Below are positions 16,213-25,064 of a stretch of 64,000 bases of DNA, one piece after another. Positions within the stretch are counted from its first letter, which is position 1, and each line of letters begins with the position of its first letter. The position numbers and the translations under genes are program-made. The notes below the pieces were generated by a model. That model did not search any database and was not told where the DNA came from. It worked only from the letters and a program-made list of their open reading frames with translations. The stretch is from Caballeronia novacaledonica (GTDB taxonomy: Bacteria > Pseudomonadota > Gammaproteobacteria > Burkholderiales > Burkholderiaceae), in the NCBI RefSeq assembly GCF_900258035.1, contig NZ_OGTP01000002.1:124001-188000 (forward strand), written 5' to 3'.

Positions 16213-18822
16213 TCAACGCGCGACCGTCAGCGACGACAGAAGCTTCAGCAGGCTATCGACGTTGACCGGCTTCACGAAGTGATAATCGAAGCCCGCCGAT
16301 TGCGCGCGCAACCGGTCTTCCGCCTGTCCATAACCCGTGATCGCGATCAGCAAAGGCGTCGAGTCGCCCTTGCGACGCAAACGCCGCGCAAGCTCGTAGC
16401 CGTCGATATCGGGCAGGCCGATATCGAGCAGCGCCACGTCGGGTTGCAATCGCGGCGCGGCTTCCAGCGCTTCCGCCGACGAATACGCGACACGCGCGAC
16501 ATGTCCCTCCGATTCGCATAGCATCGCGAGCGAATCGGCAGCATCGCGATTATCGTCGACGACGAGAATGCGCAACGCCGCGCGCGTCTCGCGCATGCTC
16601 GTATCGGAAAGCGCGAGGGCCGAATGTCTTTCATGATGATGCAAGCGCGGCAGGCGCACGGTGACGGTCGTGCCGAGACCCGGGCCGGGGCTTTGCACGG
16701 CGATCGTGCCTTTATGCATTTCGACGAGCTTCTTCACGAGCGACAACCCGATGCCAAGCCCGCCGTTCGAGCGGTCCAGCGTGCGTTCGCCTTGCGAGAA
16801 GAGCTCGAAAACTTTAGGCAGAAGATCGGCGGAAATGCCGGTGCCCGTATCGGCGATGATGATCGAAACCCATTCGTCCACGGCCTGCACGCTCACGGTG
16901 ATCCGGCCTTGCTCCGGCGTGTACTTGCTCGCGTTGTTGAGCACGTTGACGAGGATCTGCGAGAGGCGCGTGGGATCGCCGCAGACCCAGGTGGTGGCAT
17001 CGGATACATCGACGTGAATGTTCTGCGAGCGCGACTCGACCATGCCCGCGATCGCTTCGACCGCGTGATACACGGCGGTGCCGACGAGAATCGGTTCGAG
17101 TTGCAGCGCGATGCGCCCCTGCGTGATGCGCGAGACTTCGAGCAGATCATCGACGATGCGCGTCATATGCTCGACCTGCCTGCGCATCAGATCGATCAGA
17201 TCGTTCAGATGCGTGTCGCCGTCCTGATCCTTCTGCAATAGCGCAATGGCCGTGCGCAACGGCGCAAGCGGATTGCGCAGCTCATGCGCGAGCATCGCGA
17301 GGAATTCGTCCTTGCGGCGTCCCGCTTCACGCAGCATCAACTCCATGTGCTTGCGCTCCGTGATATCGATTACGCTGCCGATAATGCGAAGCGGCTCGCC
17401 GTCCTTGCTGCGCTGAAGCAGGGCACTGCCCTGCATCCATTGTTCGCCATGCAGGTTGCGCACGCGAAACTCGAAGTGGCCTTCGGGGTTCTCGCCTGCC
17501 GCGATGCTGCGCACATAGCGGTCGAGCGTCTTGCTGTCGTCGGGATGTACGCGAGAAAGCGCCGCGTCATAGCTGAGCGTTTCGGTGATCTGCCGCTCGC
17601 CGCCGGTTTCGAGAAAGAGCGTCCACGTCGCGAGTTCGAGCGATGCGATATGAATCTTCGCGGCCTGCATCGCCACCGTGAGACGCAAGCTGCGCGCTTC
17701 GATCGCGGCCTGCGCTTCATAACGCGGCGTGATATCGGTCGTGGTGCCGAACCATTCCTGCAGCTTGCCTCGGTCATCGTAGAGCGGCGCGGCGTGCGCC
17801 TGCACCATGCGATAGACGCCGTCGCGCCGGTACATGCGAAACGTGAGCGTGCGCGCGGTGCCTTCGCGCACCGCTTCGAGCCATGCCTGATGCGTGCGCT
17901 CGCGATCGTCCGGATGGATGTAGTCGAGCCAGCCCCAGCCGGACAACACTTCCGGCGGCGTGCCCGTGAACTGCTCCCACTCGCCGCCCGACGGACGAAT
18001 CTCGCCGTTCGCATCGGCGGACCAGACGAGCGCGCCCGTCGTTTCGACGAGTGCGCGATAGCGTCGTTCCGAAAGACTCAGACGTTCTTCGTCGGCACGT
18101 TGCGCACTGATATCGAAGCTCACGCCATAGACACGCGCGAGCACGCCATAACGATCGAACTCGGGATGTCCGCGCATGCGCAACCAGCGTCGTTGTCCCT
18201 GATCGCCTTCGAGCACGAAATCGAATTCGAACGGCCCGCCGTCACGCAATGCTTCGGTGAGCTTGCGCTGAAACGGCTCGCGATATTCGGGCGCGACGCG
18301 ATCCCACACTTCCGAGAGCAGCACCGCTTCGGTGCCGGCAGGAAAGGAATAGAGCGCGGCGAGTTGTGCGGTCATGCGCACCACGCGCGTCTTCATGTCC
18401 CATTCCCACGCGCCCATGCGCGCGCCGGCGAAGGCGGCCTGCAGACGCCGCTCGCTCGCCTCGTACATCGCCCAGGCGTGACGGCACTCGTGTATGTCGA
18501 TCGCGACGCCGACCGTATCGCTGATCTGTCCTTCCTCGTCGCGCCGCGCCTGCAGATGCAGCGTGTGCCAGCGGAACGCGCCGTCGTTGCGCAGAAGCCG
18601 CACATCGACGTTGCGCAGCAATGTGCCGTCCCGCATTTGCCGCAGTGCATCGAGCACAGGAGGAATGTCGTCGGGGTGGACAAAAGCATTCCAATGCCGT
18701 CCGACGAGATCCGGAAACGGGATGCCGAGATATCGGCATGCCCAGGGATTGGCGTACTGGATCACCCCGTCTCGCGTCGCGCGCCACACGAACGACGGCA
18801 GAAAATGAGCAGGATCGTGCAT
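16213..18822 (-). CDS. Soluble hybrid sensor histidine kinase with four PAS domains and a receiver
   Basis: An 869-residue protein without membrane helices, so it senses inside the cell. Order: PAS 1 (about 8-115), PAS 2 (125-240), PAS 3 (250-368), PAS 4 with PAC (380-490), HisKA with phospho-acceptor His513 in LAHELRNPL, HATPase with NVLNNASKYT (N-box), ADTGTGIS (G1) and NGGLGIGLSL (G2), and a C-terminal receiver with VVDD, Asp800 in LLDIGLP and Lys851. No output gene is adjacent. Ligand or cofactor of the PAS units is not readable from sequence. Confidence 0.9.
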   Translation of the reverse strand: MHDPAHFLPSFVWRATRDGVIQYANPWACRYLGIPFPDLVGRHWNAFVHPDDIPPVLDALRQMRDGTLLRNVDVRLLRNDGAFRWHTLHLQARRDEEGQISDTVGVAIDIHECRHAWAMYEASERRLQAAFAGARMGAWEWDMKTRVVRMTAQLAALYSFPAGTEAVLLSEVWDRVAPEYREPFQRKLTEALRDGGPFEFDFVLEGDQGQRRWLRMRGHPEFDRYGVLARVYGVSFDISAQRADEERLSLSERRYRALVETTGALVWSADANGEIRPSGGEWEQFTGTPPEVLSGWGWLDYIHPDDRERTHQAWLEAVREGTARTLTFRMYRRDGVYRMVQAHAAPLYDDRGKLQEWFGTTTDITPRYEAQAAIEARSLRLTVAMQAAKIHIASLELATWTLFLETGGERQITETLSYDAALSRVHPDDSKTLDRYVRSIAAGENPEGHFEFRVRNLHGEQWMQGSALLQRSKDGEPLRIIGSVIDITERKHMELMLREAGRRKDEFLAMLAHELRNPLAPLRTAIALLQKDQDGDTHLNDLIDLMRRQVEHMTRIVDDLLEVSRITQGRIALQLEPILVGTAVYHAVEAIAGMVESRSQNIHVDVSDATTWVCGDPTRLSQILVNVLNNASKYTPEQGRITVSVQAVDEWVSIIIADTGTGISADLLPKVFELFSQGERTLDRSNGGLGIGLSLVKKLVEMHKGTIAVQSPGPGLGTTVTVRLPRLHHHERHSALALSDTSMRETRAALRILVVDDNRDAADSLAMLCESEGHVARVAYSSAEALEAAPRLQPDVALLDIGLPDIDGYELARRLRRKGDSTPLLIAITGYGQAEDRLRAQSAGFDYHFVKPVNVDSLLKLLSSLTVAR

Positions 18823-19018
18823 GAGCGTCTTGCTTCCTTATTCCGGCGAGACGCGTCGCCGGGCGCGGCTTCGAACGCAGCGATAGCTTAGGGATACCAT
18901 ACAACAAAAGCAATCCGAAACGCCGTGTGGCAGCGTTGCGATTACCGTCACGCGCGCGTGCGCAAGTAATTTGTACGCGGTGAAAAATGATTCCTCTAAC
19001 GAATGGCGCGCGCGACGG

Positions 19019-19204
19019 CTATCCCGCTTCTCCGACATCTTTCGGATTCGGCAGCTTGCTGTCCTTACCTTCGTCCGTGCGCTTCGGTTGAGCGGGCTCG
19101 TCGGTCATCGCACGTTTTTGTTCGTCGGATAAGCGTCTATCCGCCACGTTCGGATCTTCGGGTGTCTGCTTCGGTGGCGTCGGACGATCGTTTGATTCGT
19201 TCAT
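19019..19204 (-). CDS. Small hydrophilic, probably disordered protein
   Basis: A 61-residue protein, rich in Pro, Lys, Asp and Glu with no hydrophobic core (NESNDRPTPPKQTPEDPN start; DSKLPNPKDVGEAG end). A good ribosome-binding site (AAGGAG, 6 bases before the ATG) supports translation. Similar short acidic/basic disordered ORFs are frequent in Burkholderiaceae, but I do not recognise a named family. The larger open frame extending upstream is probably not translated. Confidence 0.6.
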   Translation of the reverse strand: MNESNDRPTPPKQTPEDPNVADRRLSDEQKRAMTDEPAQPKRTDEGKDSKLPNPKDVGEAG

Positions 19205-19334
19205 GACAGGCTCCTTGTTTTCATCGGTGGATCGCGTGCGATAACGTTCGCATGGTGCGTGCCCGCCCGCATCAGGCATAAGCGATGCTGCCGTGCGCTG
19301 CGACGTATCGAACGAACTTCCTTGCAGATCGCTC

Positions 19335-20489
19335 ATGTCGGACACCAAACGAACGCTCATCCGTTTTGCTTTCTTCGCATGCGCGATATGCACGGCGTCG
19401 CATGGTTTAGGAGCGTCCATTTCCACCGCACCTTTTGGCGCGACGCAACAAGGGCAGGCAGTCGCGCGATACACGCTGTCCAATGCGCGCGGCGTGACTA
19501 TGAACTGCATAACCTATGGCGGCATCGTGACGCGCCTCGATGTGCCCGACCGGCGCGGGCGTCGCGCGGACATCGTGCTGGGCTTCGGCTCGCTCGGCGA
19601 CTACGAGAAGTACAACGGAAAGATTCACTTCGGCGGTCTGATCGGGCGCTATGCGAACCGCATCGCCGATGGACGTTTCGAACTCGACGGACACAGCTAC
19701 AAGCTGCCCGTCAACGAGCCGCCGAATACATTGCACGGCGGTCCGCATGGCTTCGACGAAAAAGTCTGGACTGTCGTAAGGACGTTTCAAGGTGCGCAAG
19801 GTGCGGGCGTGCAGCTTCGTTATGTGAGTCCCGACGGCGAGAACGGTTTTCCCGGCACGCTAACGGTCGATGTGACTTACACACTCACGGACGACAACGA
19901 AGTGCGCATCGACTATCGCGCGAAGACGGACAAGCCGACTGTCGTGAATCTCACGAACCATAGTTACTTCAATCTCGCGGGCGAGGGCAGCGGCACGGTC
20001 GAAGGGCAACTCATCATGATCGCGGCATCGAGCTATACGCCGGTGCGTGCCGATTCGATTCCCACCGGCGAGATCGCGAGCGTCGAGAGCACGCCGCTCG
20101 ATTTGCGCGCGCTCACGCCGATAGGCGCACGGCTGCGTTCGTCGAATCAGCAGATGCGTTATGCGCACGGTTACGATCACAACTGGAAGCTCAACAAGAG
20201 CGGTCAGCGCAATGGCGAAGCGGCGTTCGCCGCGCGTGCCTACGATCCGTCGAGCGGACGCGTGCTCGATGTCTACACGACGCAGCCGGGCATGCAGTTC
20301 TACGCGGGCAATGGTCTCGACGGCAGCGTGATCGGCACCTCGGGCACGGCGTATCGTCAAACGGACGGCTTCGCGCTCGAAGCGCAGCACTTTCCGGATT
20401 CACCGAATCGTCCGGCGTTCCCGTCGACCGAGCTCAAGCCCGGCGACGAGTATCACGAAGTCACGGTCTGGAAATTCGGCGTGCGTTAG
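19335..20489 (+). CDS. Aldose 1-epimerase (mutarotase), exported
   Basis: A 384-residue galactose-mutarotase family protein with an N-terminal signal peptide (RFAFFACAICTASHGLGA). Family motifs: IGRYANRIADGRF, NTLHGGPHGFDEKVW with the catalytic-region His, NLTNHSYFNLAG with the second His, and GYDHNW. It interconverts alpha and beta anomers of aldoses; export places it in the periplasm. The ATG at 19335 is chosen as the start of a standard signal peptide; 14 more in-frame residues upstream look non-coding. Confidence 0.9.
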   Translation: MSDTKRTLIRFAFFACAICTASHGLGASISTAPFGATQQGQAVARYTLSNARGVTMNCITYGGIVTRLDVPDRRGRRADIVLGFGSLGDYEKYNGKIHFGGLIGRYANRIADGRFELDGHSYKLPVNEPPNTLHGGPHGFDEKVWTVVRTFQGAQGAGVQLRYVSPDGENGFPGTLTVDVTYTLTDDNEVRIDYRAKTDKPTVVNLTNHSYFNLAGEGSGTVEGQLIMIAASSYTPVRADSIPTGEIASVESTPLDLRALTPIGARLRSSNQQMRYAHGYDHNWKLNKSGQRNGEAAFAARAYDPSSGRVLDVYTTQPGMQFYAGNGLDGSVIGTSGTAYRQTDGFALEAQHFPDSPNRPAFPSTELKPGDEYHEVTVWKFGVR

Positions 20490-20491
20490 CG

Positions 20492-21679
20492 TCAGAGGCT
20501 CGGCAGATCGGTCGGGTCGACTTGCGCGCCCGGCACGCCCTTCGTGTGCGCGCTGATTGCGAGTTCATGCCGCAGTGCCGCGCGCCGTTGTGCCGATGGC
20601 CGCGCGTGATTCGCGTTGTCGAGTGCGGGAATCACGTAGCCGTTCACCATCTGCCGGAAGGTCTGGAGATTCTTCGCATCGCGCAGGCCGCCGTCGACGG
20701 ACATCACGCTCGTCATCACGATCACCGTATTGCGCTCGGGCAGCACCGTGATGAATTGCCCCTTGAAGCCCATCGCGTCGAACTCCGGCTCGTTCTGCAC
20801 GATGTTGTTGATCCACCAGTAGTAGCCGAAGTAAGGCGCGACGCCGGGCGACGTCATCTGCGTGATCCATGTTCGCGGCACGATCTGGCGCCCTTGCCAG
20901 CGGCCATGATCGAGCACGAGCATGCCGATCTTCGCCATGTCCACGGCGCGCAGACGCAGGCCCCATCCCGCCGACACGAGTCCGGAACGGTCCGCACGCG
21001 TCCATACCGCATGCTTCATTCCGAGCGGGTCGAAGAGACTGGCCTTGGCGTATCGTTCGACCGGCTCGTGCGCGGCGGCGCTCAACATCGCGGCGGCGAG
21101 TATCGGGTTGATGTCGGTGTATTCGAACTCGGCGCCGGGCGCGGCCTTGGGATTCGTTTCGGCGGCGAGCTTCAGTCGATCGGGCGCGGCGTAGTAGATC
21201 GGATCGTCCTTCGGCTTGAAGTCGTAATGCAGGCCGCTCGACATCGAAAGCACATGCTTCAGTTCGACGTTGCGCTTGTCGGCGAGATCGGCGCGCAAGT
21301 CGGGACGCCACGCGGCGAGCTTCGTTGCGACGGAATCGTCGAGACTGACCTTGCCCTGGCCGATGAGTATGCCCGCGAGCATCGACGTCACCGACTTCGT
21401 GACGGAGTACAACTCGTAGTTCGAATCGCGCGATGCGCCCGCGCCATAGCGCTCGAAAATCAGCTTGCCGTCTTTCACGACGAGCAGGCTGTACACATCG
21501 AGCTTCTGCTCGCGAATCCATTGCGACAGACGCACGAGTTCACGCGAATCGACACCCGCATCTTCCGGCGATGCCTCGGCGAGACCCGCCTCGCGCAGCG
21601 GCGCGTCGGCATGAGCGTTGGAGATCGACATCGCGACGAACACTGGCGCGATGCACTTGAGCAGCAAGCGTAGTTTCAT
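20492..21679 (-). CDS. Serine hydrolase, beta-lactamase/class C-like, exported (copy 1)
   Basis: A 395-residue penicillin-binding-like hydrolase with a signal peptide (LLLKCIAPVFVAMSISNAHA). The nucleophile motif is SVTKSVTSML (SxxK). The second motif, normally YxN, reads EYTDINPIL, so Asp stands for Asn. The third region is MGFKGQFITV. Paralogue lies immediately upstream (4 bases apart), so the two arose by tandem duplication and are probably co-transcribed. Substrate could be a peptide, ester or beta-lactam; sequence does not decide. Confidence 0.85.
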   Translation of the reverse strand: MKLRLLLKCIAPVFVAMSISNAHADAPLREAGLAEASPEDAGVDSRELVRLSQWIREQKLDVYSLLVVKDGKLIFERYGAGASRDSNYELYSVTKSVTSMLAGILIGQGKVSLDDSVATKLAAWRPDLRADLADKRNVELKHVLSMSSGLHYDFKPKDDPIYYAAPDRLKLAAETNPKAAPGAEFEYTDINPILAAAMLSAAAHEPVERYAKASLFDPLGMKHAVWTRADRSGLVSAGWGLRLRAVDMAKIGMLVLDHGRWQGRQIVPRTWITQMTSPGVAPYFGYYWWINNIVQNEPEFDAMGFKGQFITVLPERNTVIVMTSVMSVDGGLRDAKNLQTFRQMVNGYVIPALDNANHARPSAQRRAALRHELAISAHTKGVPGAQVDPTDLPSL

Positions 21680-21682
21680 GGA

Positions 21683-22849
21683 TCAAGTCTCGGGTGCGTC
21701 GTTGAATGCGGCCGCCGTGCCGGGCACGCCCTGCGTCTTGTTGCTCCGATCGAGTTCTTCCTTCAGCGCGCCGGTCTTTGCAGCCGTCGCGACCGGGCGC
21801 ACCGACGGCGTCAACGCGGGCAGAATGAAGTCGTTCACCATGCGGCGGTATTGATTGAGATACGTTGCGTCGCGCAATCCGCCATCGGTCGGCAAGAGGC
21901 TCGTCATCACGACGACCGCATGTTGTTTCGGCAGCACCGTGATGAATTGCCCCTTGAAGCCCATCGCGCCGAATTCGGGCTGGCCTTTCTCGACGACATG
22001 CTGAATCCAGCAGTAATAACCGTAGTCGGCGGCTGCGGGAGAGGGCGTCGTCATCTGTTTGATCCACGCCTGCGGCACGACTTGCTTGCCTTGCCAGCGG
22101 CCGTTATCGAGCATCAGCATGCCGATCTTCGCCATGTCGACGGCCCGCAGCCGCAAGCCCCAACCGCCCGCCACCGCGCCGGTTTCATCGACGCCGGTCC
22201 AGCGATAGTGCGACATGCCGAGCGGCTCGAAGAGCTTCTTCTGCGCGAAGCGATCCTCGCGTTCATGCGCGGCGACGCTCACGGCCATGCCGACGAGCAC
22301 CGGATTCACGTCGATGTAATCGAAGTCCGTGCCGGGCGTCTTCGCGGCTTTCGCCGTTACCGCGACGCGCAGACGATCCGGCGCGCCGTAGTAGAGCGGG
22401 TCAGTGCCTTCGCGCGTCTGATAGTTAAGCCCGCTCGACATCGACATCAGATGACGCAGCTCGATGTTCTGCTTGTCGGCGAGTTGCGCGGCGAGATCGG
22501 GCCGCGCTTTCGCGATGAGCGGAGCAACGCGCGTCGAGGGATTCAGCTTGCCTTCGCCTTCGAGCACGCCGGCGAGCAACGAAGTTATCGTCTTCGTGAC
22601 CGAATACAGTTCGTAGTTGTTATCGCGCGTGAGGCCATCGCCATAGCGCTCGAACACGATCTTGCCGTCCTTCACGATGACGAGACTGCGCACGTCCATC
22701 TTGTCCGCGCGTATCCACGCCGACATGCGCACGAGCGGCGCGGAATCGACGCCGATGGATTCGGGCACAACCGTCGGCATATCTTTGTCCGTGGCGTGTG
22801 CCGTCATGCAGAACATCGCGGCGGTCAGTGATAAGAATCGCAGCTTCAT
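21683..22849 (-). CDS. Serine hydrolase, beta-lactamase/class C-like, exported (copy 2)
   Basis: A 388-residue paralogue of the neighbouring hydrolase with signal peptide (RFLSLTAAMFCMTAHA), SVTKTITSLLAG as the SxxK motif, DYIDVNPVL where YxN is expected (again Asp for Asn), and MGFKGQFITV. GAGG lies upstream of the chosen ATG; the longer open frame begins inside the dihydropyrimidinase gene. The shared Asp substitution suggests a subfamily trait rather than decay. Confidence 0.85.
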   Translation of the reverse strand: MKLRFLSLTAAMFCMTAHATDKDMPTVVPESIGVDSAPLVRMSAWIRADKMDVRSLVIVKDGKIVFERYGDGLTRDNNYELYSVTKTITSLLAGVLEGEGKLNPSTRVAPLIAKARPDLAAQLADKQNIELRHLMSMSSGLNYQTREGTDPLYYGAPDRLRVAVTAKAAKTPGTDFDYIDVNPVLVGMAVSVAAHEREDRFAQKKLFEPLGMSHYRWTGVDETGAVAGGWGLRLRAVDMAKIGMLMLDNGRWQGKQVVPQAWIKQMTTPSPAAADYGYYCWIQHVVEKGQPEFGAMGFKGQFITVLPKQHAVVVMTSLLPTDGGLRDATYLNQYRRMVNDFILPALTPSVRPVATAAKTGALKEELDRSNKTQGVPGTAAAFNDAPET

Positions 22850-22860
22850 CGCGTGCCTCT

Positions 22861-24267
22861 TCATTCGAGATTGGGTTTGCCGGCGGGCAGAAAACGTCCG
22901 CGTCCGCTCTTCACGTTCAGCAGCCTGCCGTCTTCCACGAGCAGCTCGCCGCGCGAGAAGCAATGACGCGGCCATCCCGTGACTTCGATCCCTTCATAAG
23001 GCGTGTAATCGACCGCGTGATGCAGCGACGCATTCGCGATGGTCACGCGCTTCTCCGGATCCCACACGACGATGTCCGCATCCGCCCCGACCGCGATCGT
23101 GCCTTTCCTCGGGTACAGGCCGTATAGCTTCGCGGGCGCGAGCGACGTGAGTTCGACGAACTGATGCAGCGAAATGCGTCCTTCCTTCACGCCCTTGAAC
23201 AGCAGCGGCAAGCGTGTTTCGAGTCCGGGGATGCCGTTCGGAATATGATCGAACGACACTTCCTTGCCGCCTGGCTTCTTGCCTTGCGGATCGTCGTAGG
23301 AGAAGGGTGCGTGATCGGAGGAGACGAGCGAGAACACGCCCTGGCGCAATGCTTTCCACACCGCATGCTGATTCGCGGGGTCGCGCGGCGGCGGACTGCA
23401 TACGCACTTCGCGCCTTCGTATTCGCCGTGACCGAGATCGTCGGCGGTCAAGTACATGTATTGCGGGCACGTCTCCGCGAGAATCGGCAGGCCGCGCGAC
23501 TGGCCCCAGCGAATCTGTTCGATCGCATCGGCGCCCGATACATGCACGATCAGAATCGGCACGTCGACGAGTTCCGCGAACGCGATCGCGCGATGCGTCG
23601 CCTCGCGTTCGACGACCGCGGGCCGCGCGAGCGCATGCACGTGCGGCGCGTGCAGGCCTTTTCCCAGCAGGCGTTCGGTAAGCCAGCCGATGCAGTCCGA
23701 GTTCTCCGCATGCACCATCACGAGCGCGCCGTGCTCGCGTGCGACCGTGAGCACGTCGAGCATCTGACGGTCGTCGAGCTTGAGATCGTCGTAGGTCATA
23801 TAGACCTTGAACGACGTATAGCCATTCCTGATCAGACGCGGCAGTTCTTCGGAAAGCACGTGCGGCGTCGGATCGGCGACGATGAGATGAAAGCCGTAGT
23901 CGATCAGCGCGCGGCCTTCCGCGCGGCTGTGATAGTCATCGACGGCCGCTTGCAGCGATTGCCCCTTCGCCTGCGCGGCGAAGGGAATCACCGTGGTCGT
24001 GCCGCCGCACAATGCGGAGCGCGTGCCGCTCAGGAAGTCGTCGGCCATGCGCAGGCCGTCGGGCATCGGCTGATCGAGATGACAGTGGCCGTCGACGCCG
24101 CCCGGCAACACCAGCATTCCGCTCGCATCGAGTTCGCGCGGCGCGCCGGGCAGGCCGTGCCCGAGCATCGCCACGCGGCCGTCGCGAATGCCGATGTCGC
24201 ACGAAAACCGGTCCGACGCGGTCACGACATCGGCGTGACGGATCACGAAATCGAGTTCGTTCGACAT
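22861..24267 (-). CDS. Dihydropyrimidinase/D-hydantoinase (cyclic amidohydrolase)
   Basis: A 468-residue amidohydrolase-superfamily enzyme. Metal ligands: GHCHLDQP (HxH), the carboxylated Lys in SFKVYMTY, VHAENSD, HVSGAD and the catalytic Asp in SSDHAPFS. It opens cyclic ureides or imides (dihydropyrimidines, hydantoins, imides). AAGGAGACGAG lies upstream of the start. It is the promoter-distal gene after an Asp/Glu-racemase-family enzyme and a carrier. No dihydropyrimidine dehydrogenase or N-carbamoylase is nearby, so a classical pyrimidine pathway is not complete here. Confidence 0.9.
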   Translation of the reverse strand: MSNELDFVIRHADVVTASDRFSCDIGIRDGRVAMLGHGLPGAPRELDASGMLVLPGGVDGHCHLDQPMPDGLRMADDFLSGTRSALCGGTTTVIPFAAQAKGQSLQAAVDDYHSRAEGRALIDYGFHLIVADPTPHVLSEELPRLIRNGYTSFKVYMTYDDLKLDDRQMLDVLTVAREHGALVMVHAENSDCIGWLTERLLGKGLHAPHVHALARPAVVEREATHRAIAFAELVDVPILIVHVSGADAIEQIRWGQSRGLPILAETCPQYMYLTADDLGHGEYEGAKCVCSPPPRDPANQHAVWKALRQGVFSLVSSDHAPFSYDDPQGKKPGGKEVSFDHIPNGIPGLETRLPLLFKGVKEGRISLHQFVELTSLAPAKLYGLYPRKGTIAVGADADIVVWDPEKRVTIANASLHHAVDYTPYEGIEVTGWPRHCFSRGELLVEDGRLLNVKSGRGRFLPAGKPNLE

Positions 24268-24278
24268 GGCTCGTCTCC

Positions 24279-25007
24279 TTAGACGACTTCGCTGAAGAGA
24301 CGTCCCCAGCCCTTGACGTTGCGCGTGTCGTAATCGGCGAGTTGCAGCGATTTCCATACGACGGTCGTGATCGTGTCGTAGATGGGAATGCCGGTTTCTT
24401 CTTCGAGCTCGGGCACGAGATGCGCGGCGTTCAGATTGGTGCAGAAGATCGAGATCGCGCGCGGCTTGTCCTTCGCCACTTCGCGCACCATGCGGCGAAT
24501 TTCATCGGGCGCGACTTCCGAGAACGAGAAGTTGACCTTCAGGTTCAGGTGCCGCTCCGCGATGCAGTTCAAACCTTCGCTCCGATAGTTCGCGATGATC
24601 TTTTCCTGGACATCGTCGAGATAGGGCGTGACGAGACCGAACTCGCGCGCGCCGGTCTTCTTCAGGATCTCGTTCAAGGCGAGCACGGAGGTCGTCGCGG
24701 GAATGCCCGTCGCTTCGGTGATGCGCCGGCACAGGCGCTCGTCGGCCTCGAAGCCGAGCCAGCCCGAAGACGTCCCGTTCCATGCGATCACATCCACTTT
24801 CGCATCGGCGAGCAATTGCGCCGCTTGCAGGATCTTCGAATCGTCGAACTGGCCGAGCGCCTGATCGGAGAGCGAGATCTCCGTCACCGGAAAGCGCGCG
24901 AAATGCGCGGAGACGCCGGGCAGGTTCGACACCATCGCGCTCGTCAGCGGTTCGAGCGACGTGTTGGACGAAGGCGTGAGCATGCCGAGCAGAGTGCGTT
25001 TTTTCAT
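24279..25007 (-). CDS. Asp/Glu racemase superfamily enzyme (maleate isomerase/arylmalonate decarboxylase-like)
   Basis: A 242-residue two-domain enzyme related to maleate cis-trans isomerase, arylmalonate decarboxylase and hydantoin racemase. The usual first-half Cys position reads AWNGTSSGWL (residues 75-84, Thr/Ser, no Cys). The second-half Cys is present, Cys189 in SIFCTNLNAA. A single Cys is the arrangement of arylmalonate decarboxylase rather than the two-Cys racemases and maleate isomerases. Start ATG with AAGAGA upstream. It lies 11 bases before the dihydropyrimidinase gene, so the two act in one pathway (inference). Confidence 0.8.
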   Translation of the reverse strand: MKKRTLLGMLTPSSNTSLEPLTSAMVSNLPGVSAHFARFPVTEISLSDQALGQFDDSKILQAAQLLADAKVDVIAWNGTSSGWLGFEADERLCRRITEATGIPATTSVLALNEILKKTGAREFGLVTPYLDDVQEKIIANYRSEGLNCIAERHLNLKVNFSFSEVAPDEIRRMVREVAKDKPRAISIFCTNLNAAHLVPELEEETGIPIYDTITTVVWKSLQLADYDTRNVKGWGRLFSEVV

Positions 25008-25064
25008 CGTGATATCTCTTGTGTGAATTGAGCGAAGCGTTGCTGCGTGAACTGCCGATTCCAC

